Shown here: positions 44,844 through 60,716 of the stretch, one piece after another
Layout of the letters: every line of letters begins with the position of its first letter
How positions within the stretch are numbered: position 1 is the stretch's first letter
DNA from: Lantana camara
Taxonomy: Eukaryota > Streptophyta > Magnoliopsida > Lamiales > Verbenaceae
NCBI GenBank assembly: GCA_037501455.1
Contig: CM074856.1
Coordinates: forward strand, 49,629,001 to 49,693,000
DNA: 64,000 bases
Direction: 5' to 3'
Program-made: the position numbers and the translations under genes
Notes under the pieces: generated by a model
The model's database searches: none
What the model saw: only the letters and a program-made list of their open reading frames with translations
What the model was told of the DNA's origin: nothing

Positions 44844-45022
44844 GGGCAGTTGGCTCAATTGTATAGGGGCTTGAATTCACTTAAGCAAGGTCTCGGGTTC
44901 GAACTTTGTAGATGTAAAAAACTATATTGGGAGAGATACCTGCAACAAGCGTCTTCAGCTACTTCGAGAGATTAGTCCTTCATTCGATTAGATAAGAGGA
45001 AACTCTGAGAGATAAAAAAAAA
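44844..45022 (+). mobile_element. tRNA-derived SINE
   Basis: GGGCAGTTGGCTCAATTGTA (A-box region) and CGGGTTCGAACTT (B box) are about 35 bp apart, followed by a roughly 110-bp body and an A-rich tail. The family differs from the SINE at 6376. A clear target duplication was not found. Confidence 0.68.
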
Positions 45023-47388
45023 ATCTATTTATTTTATTGAGTTACAATCTGAAAAACGCCTAGAGGCATACTTTATTCTAGTTTTTAAGCTATTTTGGTA
45101 GATATATCGAAGTTATCTAAGTTTAATAAAAGTTCTTTTTTTTTTTTTTTTTTTTTAACTTATTCAAAACACTAACCATTATTACTATATCAATTACTTG
45201 CAATTTTAACTTTAATTTCTGCTAGCTCCTCCGACCCCATATAACTTGCAAAACTTTCGTTAAATAATTATATTAATGTAACGCATTTAAAAGTTCAGAG
45301 TTCGAAACTTACTTTTAGTTGGATTAGAAAAAAAAATTTAACACTATATTGAATGTAATATTTGACTTAGCACCATTTATCGTGCCCTAAAATCCAAAAT
45401 ATTCATGAGACCTTTTTCTTTATCTTTTAGTTGACATTTTAATCAAATACATTTTTGAAAAAAAGAAAACAATACATAAAGCTCCGTTTACTCTCACAAA
45501 ATAATTCCTTAAACTATTTTCCAATGGAAGAATTACTATTAATTTGCAATAACTTATTATTAAACAATGCAATTCCAAAGAATATTAGGACTCAGAAAAA
45601 GTATAATTAATTTTGACCTAATTACCAATTAACTAGCAATATTCCTCAACTATTTTAATATACATACCATTTCTTATTATTCTAACACACTAGTAGTTGC
45701 TATACTACCCAATTTATTATTATTTTCAACCTTAATTAATTTCAAGAAAAAGACAAAATAAATCGGTAGTTACCCTCTGCTGGTGTTTACTCCATAAAGG
45801 GATGGCATATATATTAATTTTCAATTGCAAAAAGTTCCCAATCTGTTATTATATTTATTAAATAAATGTCGATAAAATTCGACGATAAAATAAAATAAAA
45901 TAATTAATAAAGTTTCAGAACAAGACAAACTTCCCCGCACATGTCTGTCGCTTTCGCCAACAGTTCTCGTTCGCAAAAACGATTATTGTAATTTAAATGA
46001 ATTTATTAAATTTATAAAATTAGTAAATCACCAACAGTTCTCGTCGCAAAAGTAATTATTTTAGTTTAAATGAATTTATGAAATTAGAAAATTACGCCAC
46101 CAAACTTTATTTATTTTTAGTTTGAATGTGAATTGGAAGAAGACCGTGGATGTATGGGTCCCAAGCACCGAAAATTTATGGGTTTAAGGGTTTGAATTAG
46201 ACTTTGGGATTAATAGATTAATTCCAATGACTTTTGTAATTAAGGCTTAATTAATTAGGCCAGATGCTAAAGTGTTTATATTTTTAGTTCCTTCAGCTGT
46301 CTTTGGATTTGTTTTTATTTTGTTTAATTTCTTTGGGTGGTGCCTAAGTCGGTATAGTTTAGGAACCAGCTGTGTCTCCTAGGCTATTTTAATTTAATTT
46401 AAATGTTTTTATACTTGGACATCTAGGTGTTTGGTTATTTGGGAGAAATTAGAGACTTTTAGGCGTGCAATTATGTATAATGGAAGTAATTTTAACTGGA
46501 ATTTGAGAGAAATTAGAGTTTTTTAGATATACATATATTGTTAAAAGTAATTTTAATTTGAATTTGATTCGATTAAACTATTGTAGTGAAAAGTAGAGTT
46601 ATAAGATTGGGTAAATAAGAGCTAACTCATCCCAAAAGTTAGCTGATCAGGTGAAAATTGTTTAATATTATTAGGTAATACAAGGTTTTATTGTTTAGTC
46701 TACGTGAAAAAGGTTAATAAGAGCATTTTTTGCTCGTCATGTGATTGGTGTAAAATTTGGATAAAAAAACCAATCAAATAAAAAATATTATAAATTTTAG
46801 GAGCAAAGTGATCAATCATCAAATAACAAATGTAAAACAATTTAGCTATATTATAGGTTGAGGTTGATTAAATTGAGTTTGAAATGGAAAATTTCTTATA
46901 ATGAGTAATTATTACCACTAATTCTATGAAACCAATATAACAAAGAAAATAGTATTTGTTTTTGAAATAAAGTTTGACACTTTTATCGATAATGTATAAA
47001 TAAAGATATATGGCGATAATAACACACCATTACATAATATGAATACAAAAATATTTTTTTTTTTTGAATTTTTCATGTAAGGACGGTAGAACACGATATC
47101 TTATATAAATATCCAATATAATATGATACTATAAAATAATATTTTTACAAAAATGTTTATCCATCAGAGATCGACAATTTCTAAAATCATAAATATTTTG
47201 ATCTATATTTCATTATTTTGGTTAAAAATTAAAACTTAAGAGAGTGGAAGTGCTGCAGATGATTTTGCCTCCAAGCAGGCGTTATTGGGGCCCCACAAGT
47301 TCCAGCTATTTCATGTAACACCACTCCATTTCTTCACTATTACAATTTAGCCCCCATCCTACCCCGCCCCCACCACCCCCGCGCCCCC
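45023..47388. other. Intergenic DNA upstream of the SAUR gene, no gene seen
   Basis: Includes a T run at 45127-45147 and a short tandem duplication around CAACAGTTCTCGT(T)CGCAAAA (about 45959 and 46033). 46980-47160 resembles dispersed AT-rich sequence elsewhere in the window. Confidence 0.45.
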
Positions 47389-47396
47389 TATAAATA
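47389..47396 (+). promoter_or_regulatory. TATA box of the SAUR gene
   Basis: TATAAATA, 113 bp upstream of the ATG, after a C-rich stretch. Confidence 0.75.
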
Positions 47397-47508
47397 GCGA
47401 ACCTTCGTCTCCATTTCTCAAACCTCCCAAAACCCCGCAACAAATTCTCCAGTTTCCTTTTGATAAGGAAATCTCCCCCACCAAATCAACACTCCGATCA
47501 AATTGACA

Positions 47509-47871
47509 ATGGCGAAGGGAGGCAAACTCACCAAAATCAAGTCTGTTCTCAAGAAGATGCAGTCCTTCAAGCTTGGCCGCGCCAGCTCCATCGCCGCCGC
47601 CAACAATTCCTCCTCCGACAACGACGACTCCTTCCGCAGGGACCTCCACCCCGTCTACGTCGGGAAATCGCGCCGCCGCTACCTCATCTCCTCCGACGTC
47701 ATGGACAACCCGCTCTTCCGCGAGCTCGTCGAGCGGCGGCGCTCCGGCGACGACGATTCGATCACGGTCTCCTGCGAGGTGGTTCTGTTCGAGCACCTCC
47801 TCTGGATGCTGGAGAACGCGGATCCTCAGCCGGAGTCGCTGGACGAACTAGTCGATTTCTACGCCTGCTGA
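47509..47871 (+). CDS. SAUR family protein (small auxin-up RNA)
   Basis: 120 aa, intronless as usual for SAURs. The ATG at 47509 gives MAKGGKLTKIKSVLKKMQSF. A basic N-terminus is followed by the SAUR core: HPVYVGKSRRRYLISSDVMD, then NPLFRELVER, then a CEVVLFEHLLWMLENADPQP block. The extended Ala/Ser/Asp linker and the ending without a long tail resemble the SAUR76-79-like group. Many SAURs restrain PP2C.D phosphatases and so activate plasma-membrane proton pumps and cell expansion; that role is family knowledge, not visible here. The region is locally GC-rich, so other frames are also open but are shadows. Confidence 0.92.
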   Translation: MAKGGKLTKIKSVLKKMQSFKLGRASSIAAANNSSSDNDDSFRRDLHPVYVGKSRRRYLISSDVMDNPLFRELVERRRSGDDDSITVSCEVVLFEHLLWMLENADPQPESLDELVDFYAC

Positions 47872-48531
47872 AAAAAGGATGATTGTGGTACTGTATAGCT
47901 GTATATTTTTCATTTGACAGTGTTCAAACTGTTAATAATGTGATGATTAGCGGTGTAGACAGAGAGAGTCATACATTTGAGGATTAATTAACCCATTTTA
48001 CACGGCTAATCTTTAATTAAAAGAAGGCCCCTTAATGGGTAGTGTACTGATTATTTTCAGTGTTTGTGATTCATGTCATTGATTTTTTTTTTTCTTTTTT
48101 GTATTCATTTAAGTGTTCTATCAAATTTGTGCAGACATGGCTTTTTTCACTTGATTTCTCATGCTCCAAAGTAATATTCATAGTCACCGGACATACAGCA
48201 AACTTCTAACGAAGTACGTCACAATCATCCTTCATTCAGATTCTGAACATTTTTAACATAGCGTGATATAACTCATGATCAATTTGTCTGCGTTGGGATT
48301 TCGCCGACGACTTTAGCGGGCTTAAGATCAAGCGACTCTGCCCACTTAATACTTTATCCTACATATTCAAGAAACGGCACGTAACACAATCCAGGTACGC
48401 ATTGTTGGGACTTTAAAAATGACTTTCCACACATATCTAATAATTTAAATGATCGACTCGAATGTGTGCAGCACTTTTCTCCTCATAATAAGCCATGAAT
48501 AACATTATAAAGTAATAAAAGATCCAACTAC
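47872..48531. other. 3' flank of the SAUR gene, no further gene
   Basis: Short AT-rich 3' UTR-like sequence, then intergenic DNA up to the CACTA-like element. Confidence 0.45.
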
Positions 48532-51405
48532 TACAAAAAAAAATAATTTTTAACTACGGTAGCCAAACCGCGGTTAAAAAGTGCAAACCGTAGGCAATAC
48601 ATTATTGGCTACGGTTTTGCTACGCTTTGACACCCGTAATGATCGTAGCCGTGGTCAATACTTGGCGATGGTTTGGACTTTGGAAAGCATAGCCAATATT
48701 TTCCTTACGCTTTAATCTAATATCGGAGACGGTATTTTAAAATGTGACCAATATCCTCCAACCAATATCTATGCTTGTAAACTCGTAATTAATAAAATTA
48801 TTTACTACGGTTTAACCGGCTGTAGTCAATAATATAATGTATTGGCTACAATCTTGATCAACCGTAATCAATAATTCTAAATTTTGTTTATGATTGAATT
48901 ATAAAATTAGAAAATACAATAATCATTTTTTTAAAAATTGTTTCTTCTAACTACAACTCTAACCGTAGCCATTAAAATAAAACCATTTTTAAATATTTAT
49001 ATATTTTAGTTTTACCAAATTTTTTAGATATTTATTTATTTTAATTAAAAACAAAAAAATATAATTCAAAATTAATATAAATATTCAATATAAATAATTT
49101 CACTTCATTATCTACATTTAATACAAACTAATTCAATAAGATCTTCATATATACAAATTCAATCATCCAAAAACAAATATCAACCAAATGATATGATCCT
49201 AAAATTACATGTACCAATAATTAGGTAGCAAATGTTCTATCTGTATCTATTATAACAATTTGAAAATACTCCAAATTCACCACGTACAAAACAGGCCTTC
49301 TTCTCCCAAAATTGCATTCAACCGATTGTCAGTAGTTCTTTCACCTACATTAGATACAAATTACCAAAAACAAACAAAAGAGCCATACATAGTGATTCAA
49401 ATTTATAGATAATTCATTGGACAAAATGTATTTGGGCTTACAATTAATTATATTTGGACTTACAATTAATTCTCAAATTAATTGTACTAGGTTTTATAAT
49501 TAATTCTCCTAATTAATTATACTTGGACTTTATAATTAATTATGCTTAGGCTTCATAATTAATTCCTCAATTAATTAATACATGGTCCATTCAACTAGAT
49601 GTACCAAGCACCCCAATGCTCTCTCACTCGCCACACGTGTACATTACACGTGTGATCTCATTTCAATCAATGGAATCTCAAGTCTAAGAATTAATGAATC
49701 ACGTTATTGACTTATCAGATATTTACTAATCTGGAAGTCTCTACGTCTTGAAGTAATTACTTCCTTTCCCATTTAAGAATTTTCTCATGCGGGACATCTC
49801 AGTGTACTCGTTCCACATAGCGAGCACCCTTATATATTGCGTACGCATCGATTATGTACTTTACACCCCATGAAACAGGATGATTCCTTGTTATGGACGC
49901 AATCTCACAAGCAAGTCTCAAGTGAGCCTAGTTGATACTCCTACTGTTCGTTGGGCTTATCGACTTGGAGTAGTTTCTAATCCAGCTTAGATTAAGGCTT
50001 GTTTCATGAGTCATTACTCTGAATGACTAAGTCCTAAAGGCTTGATGGATTATGGGAGTTCTAATACATGCGCACGTAATAGGAAACACACAAAACACGT
50101 AATTGCATATAAAGAAATGTTTGCCACTGATTATTATCATACGTCTATTATTTAAAGATTGTCCGTGATATAAGGAAAGCCCCAAAGAGGATTACAACGA
50201 ATCGGCTTTTTAGGGCACTATTCCCAACATTAACAACTAAGCGTACCTCTTTTTTGGAAATTGGATTGCTTAGTCGTGTTGCATTCTCCGGCCAAATGTA
50301 CCTTTGAGCAGGCTTCGTGGGATTCTGAGTTGAGAATGAATGCCCCCTCCTATAAATAATCCATTTAAATAGTCATGATTATGTTGCTTCAGCACTTCAC
50401 ATCATCCGTGATGTAATCAAACGAAATATGCTCATCTTCATTTAGTTCTAAATGAGCACTAGATCCAAATATATATATCCTAGAATTGATTCATATATAA
50501 TTGTATGTAAGTGTTATAATTTCTGTGTATCAAAATAATTAATTTTTTTATACTAACCTCACTACCAAACGTGCATGATGGATTTGATCTTTCATGAGGA
50601 GATGTTGCAGAACAAAAACTTCTTTTTCTTTCTTAATTATTCAAAAAAAAAAAAAAGAATCATGCAAAAGTTTATTCTAATATTCTGTCTTCTCTATTAT
50701 TCGATAACACTTATAATTTATCTTCTTATTTTTGACATAATTTAAAAATTATATTTTTATTTATTAGGATATAAATAATATTTCATAACTATTTTTTTTT
50801 ATTTAAATATGGACTATTAAATTATCAATTAAATAATACTTTTTATATAATAATTAAATATGATGGTCCCGACAATATCAATTCTTACAAAGGGTAATTA
50901 TTATGTAATTTGCATTTAAATATTTAATTACAATTAATTATAAGAATATTTAAATACTCAAAATATAAACTATTAAGTATCACTTACGCTATTAATTTTA
51001 GTGTAGTCTTTAAAAATTTATTACTTACCGCTTTCTTATTACTGTAGGCTTTTTTAAATTTATTAATTACGGTTATACAATCGTAAACAATACTTTGTTC
51101 TTTGCTTACAGTTTTAGTGAAAACCGTAGTTTTTTAATAAATTTATTAACTACATTTGTACAAGTGTAAACAATAATGAAGTATTGATTACGGTTTGAAT
51201 TAAAAATGTAGTTATTTAAAATTTTATTTCTTACGATTGTACTTTTGTAAGCAATAATCAGTTATTCCCTACGGGTTTGGTGTGTACTGTAGTCTTTTAT
51301 AAAATTTTAAGACTACACACAAAAAAACGTAGTGAAAAGTTTAATACTTACGGTTCTACAAGTGTAAGCAAAAGTGGCGTTGGAAAAAGGATTTTTTCTT
51401 GTAGT
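48532..51405. mobile_element. Degenerate CACTA-like element
   Basis: The ends are TACTACAAAAAAAA and, inverted, GACTACAAGAAAAAATCC, both one base off a CACTACAAGAAAA terminus. An AAC triplet flanks both sides. Subterminal zones are full of (A/T)CTACGGTT, AACCGTAG and CTTACGGTT motifs in both orientations, the counterpart of the CCGACGG arrays in the other CACTA element. No transposase frame survives. A copia-type LTR lies in its middle. Confidence 0.75.
49427..50229 (-). repeat. Copia-type LTR (solo or fragment) nested in the CACTA element
   Basis: On the minus strand it starts TGTTGGGAATAGTGCCCTAA and is collinear with the LTRs at 59713-60350 and 61800-62083, sharing TTTCATG, CTGAGATGTCCCGC-type and GGAAAGGAAGT blocks. 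It is more diverged than those are from each other. The left limit is uncertain and no duplication was found. Confidence 0.68.
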
Positions 51406-54400
51406 CAACCCCATTAATACTTCGTACTAATCGTATTGGTAGGATCGTAAATCATTTCATTGTACAGGTACGGTTTTTGCAGCACATAATATGCACAAAA
51501 CCTCTCATTTCTAATATTATTTCAATATTTTCAAGCATTACATTTTGTATGATTACGACACTACATTAGTGCACAAAACAACTAGACAAGTAGCACATAT
51601 TTTTATTTATACACTGAATTTTGGATTTCTTGATGTATGCATCTAAATGTAATTCATGTCACATTCTGTACCCAAATTATTTCATTAAATATTTAACTAA
51701 AAAAAATAAAAAGAAGTATAGTATGCACATACTATTTTCCACAAACATACGTAGCTGATGAAATAAGCTCGTACGTTGTTACACTCGATCTCTTTAATTA
51801 TTGTTGTTTTTTTCTAAATTTATTTTGGATTTGGTTAGTTAATTAGTTAATTAAAGAAACCAACTTGGAAAGTGAGTTACTTTTGGTTGTAATGATACAA
51901 ATGTTGTGGTTGAGTTTTAGTGAAGATAATAATAGGTAGACGTCCAGATAAAGAATGCATTATATCGAAGATCCATTAATGGAGACCACATCAATTTGTT
52001 TGTTAAGTTGCAACTTGCAAGTAACTAATAAAGATCATCATTTCTTGCAATTCATGCATATATTACTATCCTTGTTAAGTTTTAGTTAATTGAGTGGGAT
52101 GAGATATTAAATTTTTCGAGTAAAATTAATTTTTCAAATTCTGATCATGTGAATGGAGCAATTGAATTGAAAGAATCGTCCTCATATCAAACAAATATGA
52201 ACTGAAATAGGAGGATCGTCTCCAATCTCCATGGAGCAATTGGACTAGGAGGGTCGTCCCCATATTAATCTTTAACGAGCTAGATGCAAACATGGAGCAA
52301 TTGAATTTGAGAGGTTGATTCTTATATTGTTCATTTGTTTTTTTTTTGGTAGAATTATATTGTTCATTTGTGATACACACATAAAGTAACTAGATCGGAA
52401 AGATCGTTCTCTTATTAGTCATTTGTAATATGCAAACTCAAAAAAAAAAAAATCCGACTAAACTATGCATGTCATTTTTTCGATAAAAATAGACCAAATT
52501 TACAATTTGAATAAGAGGAGGAAATAATATAAAAAACCCGTCCAAAATAATAAAATTATATTATTTTTCAACCTTTTAGTTTGACTGCTGCATAAAACCA
52601 AACTACCAAAAGCTTTATGTCACAAATGCTGTCCAGCCCAAAAGCAGTCCGAATCCTCTGTATTCTATTTATTTTGAATATATCAAATGTAATGAACTAA
52701 TTAAATCAATAACTAGGGAAACATTTAGTCATATATTAGAATGTTAAATTATTCCAAAGAAAAGATGAAATATTTAAATAGATGAGAGGCTGCCCACAAA
52801 CGACAAATTGAACAAGATTGAAAGAAGTTGTTAAAGCTAGTTAGTTAATTGCTTCTACTATGAGTTGGTAGAAGATTAGGTTCCTTCAACCCTAATCTAG
52901 TTAATTAATCCTCAATCCCCTTTTAATCTGGCCTTTTAGTGACCTACGTAGGAACTGCATAGCAACCAGATAATAAATGGATTCTATCATAAAAAATAAT
53001 AAATAAATCAATGGAGGACATAACTTTTATTAGGAACGGATTCAAGAATCAAAGATAAATAGTGGTTCTAAATTTCTAAAAATGTATACATAAAAATAGA
53101 TAATTTACGAAACATCTGAAAGAAATTCCTGCCAAAAGTTAAGGGTCGACGGTCTTTCCATTCTCGTTTTTTCCATTTTCCAACTCAAAAACGCTAAGAT
53201 TATTCTATTTTTTTTTTTATACTCGTAACGATTTTTTTTAAAAATAAACACGAAATCCCGTTTCCAATTAATCAATAACAAGATTTATAATAAGATGATT
53301 CCGCCTCTAAAATACATATACAAGAATAGTTCTTTTTGTTCCAAAACCAAATAATCATGGTTGTCACTAAGATACAAGCATATTTGCATTCGATTCTTGC
53401 TTCTAAGTCAACTTTATTAATACTTAAAATATTGATATATGGATCTTAGTATCTTACCATGCAATGAGAATTAAGAATATTTATTATGGGAATTAATAAG
53501 TAGGTAAATTAATTAATCAACAAATAACATTAATGGGCATACGTTTTGGAGACGCGTATATAATTATATTTGTATATAAGACTATAGAAAAAAGCGTCGA
53601 ACGGTAATGATTGGGTAGTTAGAGATGCTTTGTTATTGTGATTCAGTCTCTCACGTACATTGCCAATGTTTGTTGTTGGACACAATTTTTCATTACGCTT
53701 TTTTAACGAAATAATAATAATAATAATAATAATTTATAATTGTGGGCAAATTATGTACATCACTAAATCAGGTTGATTACAAGAGACATATTTTACCAGA
53801 TTTTTTAAGAGATTAGGGAAAAGAAAATTTTGACAAAAATTCTATTTATTGTTTGATTCGAATTCAATTAAATAAAATATAAATTAAAAATAAAAAGTAA
53901 ATCATACTGTTCTTGACTTTTAACAAGTATGCAAATTTATCCAAATCGATGTGTTTCGTTATGTCATGTTGTATCCTAGAAGTGAATTTGAGTCGAGTTT
54001 GGTTATGTCACGTTATATACTTATATCCTAGGAAGCAAGCTCCAACTGTCACTCTAGTGCACCGCGTCAGACGCTTGTCGCATTATTAAAACATAAGAAA
54101 AAATTTGTATTGGGTCTAGATAGTTTTGCCTTCGAATCGCCGTGTTCGTATCAGTTCATCATAAGTTGTTGTGTCGGTGCATCATTGATTTGTAATGAAT
54201 TGACGTTTTCACTTACTTATCAAAGCATGGTCACTAAGGAGTTTGTGTTAGCTTCATGCATCATGCAAGACTGAGAGTTTAAAACTTGTTGAATCCATTA
54301 CCAACATTAAGCAATATCAGTAATGTGACCTAAAATTAGCTGTTGCTCCTTAATGCAAAACCTGCAAGATGGCTCTGCAGATCTCTATAATAATTTCATT

Positions 54401-54507
54401 GGTGGACTTCTGCACCAATTCTGCCGTTGCTTTCACTTGCATTTTATCTCTTGATAAGTATATATAATGCCGGTGATATGCTGCCTTCACCTGGATTGCA
54501 ACGTGTG
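51406..54507. other. Intergenic DNA, no gene seen
   Basis: AT-rich. Three imperfect copies of ATGGAGCAATTG followed by GGTCGTCC-type sequence lie at 52153-52330. An (AAT)n run is near 53710. No coding feature recognised. Confidence 0.45.
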
Positions 54508-57427
<2,920 letters not shown>

Positions 57428-58118
57428 ATCAGAAATTTGCAGAGCTTTTGTGCTTGTAGTTTTAATGGGATTGGAGTTATCTTATGCTTCTTGGGGAAAT
57501 TTGTTATGAATAAATTGGAAAAGGATATTAGGATAAGGTGGTCATGAATTAGGATAAATGAATCCCACGTCAGCTCATTCTGTCCAATCAGGGATTATGT
57601 TCGGATTCTCTTTCTACATTTTATTGTCTTAATATTTAGCGAAAGCCGAAATTTAAGGATCGAGGTCGAATTCGAATCCTATAAGATTTAGATTTATCCA
57701 TACCAAATTGGGATGTTATTGGTTCGGATGATCCGATAATAAAATAGACCCGGGAAGAAAATGGAGGACTAGAAATATAAAGAAATGAGGTTTTTCATCA
57801 AGAAATCAACACAACCAACAATTTTCAAAAATGGGAAAGTAGAATAAGAAAAAGAAGAAACAACCTCATCCTCATTCACCGCATAGGTGACGGTGCGAAG
57901 GGCAGCGTAGTGGCGGTGGCGGCACGGAGGCGGAGAGTAGTGGTGGCGAAAATGGGGGCGGCCTCTTTGCTGTTAGGTTTTCTTCCAAATTCTTTTTATT
58001 GAAGGAAAGCGGGTTTCTTCCTATTTCTAAGCATTAATTATAGATTAGTTCTCATTAAGTAAGAATATATATATATGATAATTATTATTATTATTATAAT
58101 AAATTACTATTAGTAGTA
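57428..58118. other. Upstream region of POR, no other gene
   Basis: Holds the motif cluster above and a short GC-rich patch (57870-57970, GGCGGTGGCGG-like) without a convincing frame. Confidence 0.45.
57531..57590 (-). promoter_or_regulatory. Candidate light-responsive promoter motifs of POR
   Basis: Within 165 bp upstream of the ATG the region holds GGATAAG (I-box/GATA core, 57531-57537), another GGATAA near 57552, an ACGT core in CCCACGTCAG (about 57564-57573) and a CCAAT box (57584-57588). This combination is common in light-regulated plant promoters. Function is inferred. Confidence 0.45.
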
Positions 58119-58410
58119 GGGACAATTTCAAATAACTCTCCATCAATTTGGAGATTTTTACTTTACTCCTCGAAAATTTATACTACATAATACGATATAA
58201 ATACTGCATTAGAACATTTTAGTACTACATTATGTGAAATTTATACAACATGTATTGAGAGTGGTGAAAATTTATACAACATAATGGGATATAAATATTG
58301 CATTATATCATATTCATACTACATGTGGGGAGTAAAATAAAGATTTGATGTCCAATTAGAGGGTTAAGTAAAAATATGATGTCCAAGTGGGGATTTATCC
58401 GATATTACCC
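58119..58410. mobile_element. Small MITE, GGGTAAT family
   Basis: Left GGGACAATTTCAAATAACTC and right (complement) GGGTAATATCGGATAAATCC. Core ACATAATGGGATATAAATA and GGGGAGTAAAATAAAG motifs are shared with 37546-37790. Confidence 0.65.
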
Positions 58411-58458
58411 GTTAGTACTAACTCAATACCTTTAGTAATCAACATGTAATAATAACTA

Positions 58459-59120
58459 GGGCTAATTCCAGTCACCCCCGCAACCTTGGGGGGGGGGGGG
58501 GGGGGGGGGGGGGGAGGGGTGTGCGCTTTTCCCCCTCACCTTCCAATCGGTGCGTTTAACTCCATCACCTTTGCAAAACTTAACACATTGCCCCTCTGAC
58601 ACTATTCCAGCGGAATATTCTGTTCAAAATTAATTTTGACCGTCGAATTCTCCTCCGTCACGGCGACCCAAGAGTCAAGACCACTACTATCGTGTTCCTC
58701 TCTCCATGACGAATAAAACCCATACCCCATTCTACTCTATTGGTTGTCGGAAGCGTCTGAATTCACCTGCAAAGCTTCACCGATCATACGCCATCTTTCA
58801 CCGGCAATTCCTCATTTGTTGGTTGTCGGATTTGGATTTTGAAACAATCATTGTGTTCTCTACATCAAGATCTTCGATTTGATGTATAATATCAACACAT
58901 TTAACATCTGATTTGTATGGATTTGCAATACGAAATGAAGCCAAAAAATTTTCAACTATTCCGACGGAATATTCCGCCTGAAAGGGGTTAAGTGAATATT
59001 TTGCAAAGGTGAGGGGGTTAAACGCACCGATTGGAAGGTGAGGGGGCAAAGCGCACATCCCCCCAAAGGGTTTTTTTTTTTTGGGGGGGGGGGGGGGGGG
59101 AGGGTGACTGGAATTAGCCC
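58459..59120. mobile_element. Mutator-like MITE with G-run termini
   Basis: A perfect 9-bp duplication TAATAACTA (58450-58458 and 59121-59129) flanks ends GGGCTAATTCCAGTCACCC. The inverted repeats extend about 160-170 bp and include GCACCGATTGGAAGGTGAGG. Each arm has a long G (or C) run about 30 bp from the end (about 58487-58514, 59082-59100). The 58650-58950 core has a different character and may be captured, but I recognise no gene. Confidence 0.9.
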
Positions 59121-59129
59121 TAATAACTA

Positions 59130-59712
59130 TAATAAAATTCTATAATGTTTTCATGTTATTTATTAATATAATTCATATTATATTGGTATTATGTATAATT
59201 ATTTATATAGGTCAACCAACATTACGAGAAGTTGTGAGGTCGATCTAGTAGTTAAGTGGTTCAATTGACCAAATCCTAAAGGCCAAAAGGTTGAACACTA
59301 CATCGAAATTAGATCTTATTGACTAGACCTTAGGTTGAGAGGTCAATAGGATTTACGAGCCAAAATACTACTGATGACCTGAAGAGAATGCATGTTAACT
59401 TTTGAGCCCACATGCCAAACTGTCGGAAGATGTTTAATATCAAATATATTAGATCTGGCTAAAAAGGGAATTAAAAGTCAAAGTGTCCTGTCAGTCACGT
59501 TGAAAGTATGCTTAATGCCAGGTCATAAAATACGCATTTAATGCAATATCCTTAGTGTATGATTTGTATGCTTTTTGGGCTGCACTACTCTATGTAAAAC
59601 TAAATTTATGTTGTTCTCATATAAATATAAATTTAATAAAATTGTACTGGAGTAAGTAACATAAATATCTATGAATAAATTTTCTATCATCAAACGAGAT
59701 GTACTTCCATGT
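59130..59712. other. Intergenic DNA, no gene seen
   Basis: No terminal repeats or coding frame recognised. The copia LTR homology begins abruptly at about 59713. Confidence 0.45.
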
Positions 59713-60350
59713 GCCACTTGTGCAGCCCCAGCATAAGCTTTGAATCAGTTGTCTCGGGTGACACCCTTTAAAGCTCACACCTAAGACTACAGAGTTAGCT
59801 CACAAAGTATCAATGGAACCTCAAGTCTAAGGATCACTTAATCACATCAATGACTCGTGAGATATTTCCTAATCTGGAAGTTTCTATTTCCAGAAATAGA
59901 AACTTCCTTTCCCATTTAGTAATCTTGGACACCTCAGTGTACTTACTTAGAATAAGCAAGCACCCCCATGTACCACGCACGTATCAACAATACACTTTGC
60001 ACCCCATGAAACAAGGTGGTCCTTATTAAGGGCGTGATCACACAAGTAAGCCTTGAACGAGTCAAGTCGACACTCCCACAGTCTTTAGGACTCATCGGCT
60101 TGGAGTGATTTCTAATCATGAATTATGTGATATAGGGCTCGTTTCATGAACCATTTCACCTAAATGGTTGAGTCCTACAAGTCATATTGATTAGGGGAGT
60201 TCTTATACATGCGCAGTTAAAGTAATCAAACAAGAGTATATAAAGAAGTGTTGCCAAAGTTTGTTATATCATTCAAAGATTTTCTGTTATTTACAAAAGG
60301 AAAGTACTAAGCGGATTATTACATCAGCTTTTAGGGTACTATTCCTAACA
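59713..60350 (-). repeat. Ty1/copia 3' LTR, truncated
   Basis: On the minus strand it begins TGTTAGGAATAGTACCC, directly after a polypurine tract (CAAGTGGGAGAT, 60351-60362). It is collinear with 61799-62083 and 63697-64000. The distal LTR part is missing: homology stops at CACTTGTGCAGCCCC. Confidence 0.85.
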
Positions 60351-60366
60351 ATCTCCCACTTGCCCG

Positions 60367-60716
60367 TCAAAGCCATTCAGGAGCTAATCTAAGTCTCATC
60401 TTCGGAAGATGAACTTCGAAAGCTTCTCGATTAAGGGGTTTAGTAAGTGGATCTGCCACGTTCTCTGCTGATGTGACCCTCTCAATTTGCACATCACCTC
60501 GTTTGATGATATCACGGATTAAGTGATACTTCCTCAAAATGTGCTTGATCCGTTGGTGAGATCTTGGTTCTTCTGCTTGAGCAAATATCCTAGTGTTGTC
60601 ACTAAACACAGTAATGGGGTCTTTCATGCTAGGAACGACATTCAATTCTCGAATGAAGTTTCTAATCCAAACATCTTCCTTAGCTGCATCATTTGCAGCC
60701 AAGTATTCGGCCTCAG
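60367..60716 (-). pseudogene. Ty1/copia pol, C-terminal RNase H remnant
   Basis: The minus-strand frame has TEAEYLAANDAAKEDVWIRN, then RSHQRIKHI, then VADPLTKPL and a natural stop: the conserved end of copia RNase H, followed in place by the polypurine tract and LTR. Everything upstream is lost. At about 60716 the sequence switches to LTR-like sequence (TTTAGGTTCAACCTAGGG), so this is the product of a deletion or recombination. Confidence 0.88.

Noticed and set aside
47359..47882. Several long frames overlapping the SAUR gene
   Set aside because: GC-rich exon leaves all frames open; only the SAUR frame shows conserved motifs.
58798..59058. 86-codon minus-strand frame
   Set aside because: Runs into the inverted repeat of a Mutator-like MITE; I recognise no family and the start lies in the TIR.
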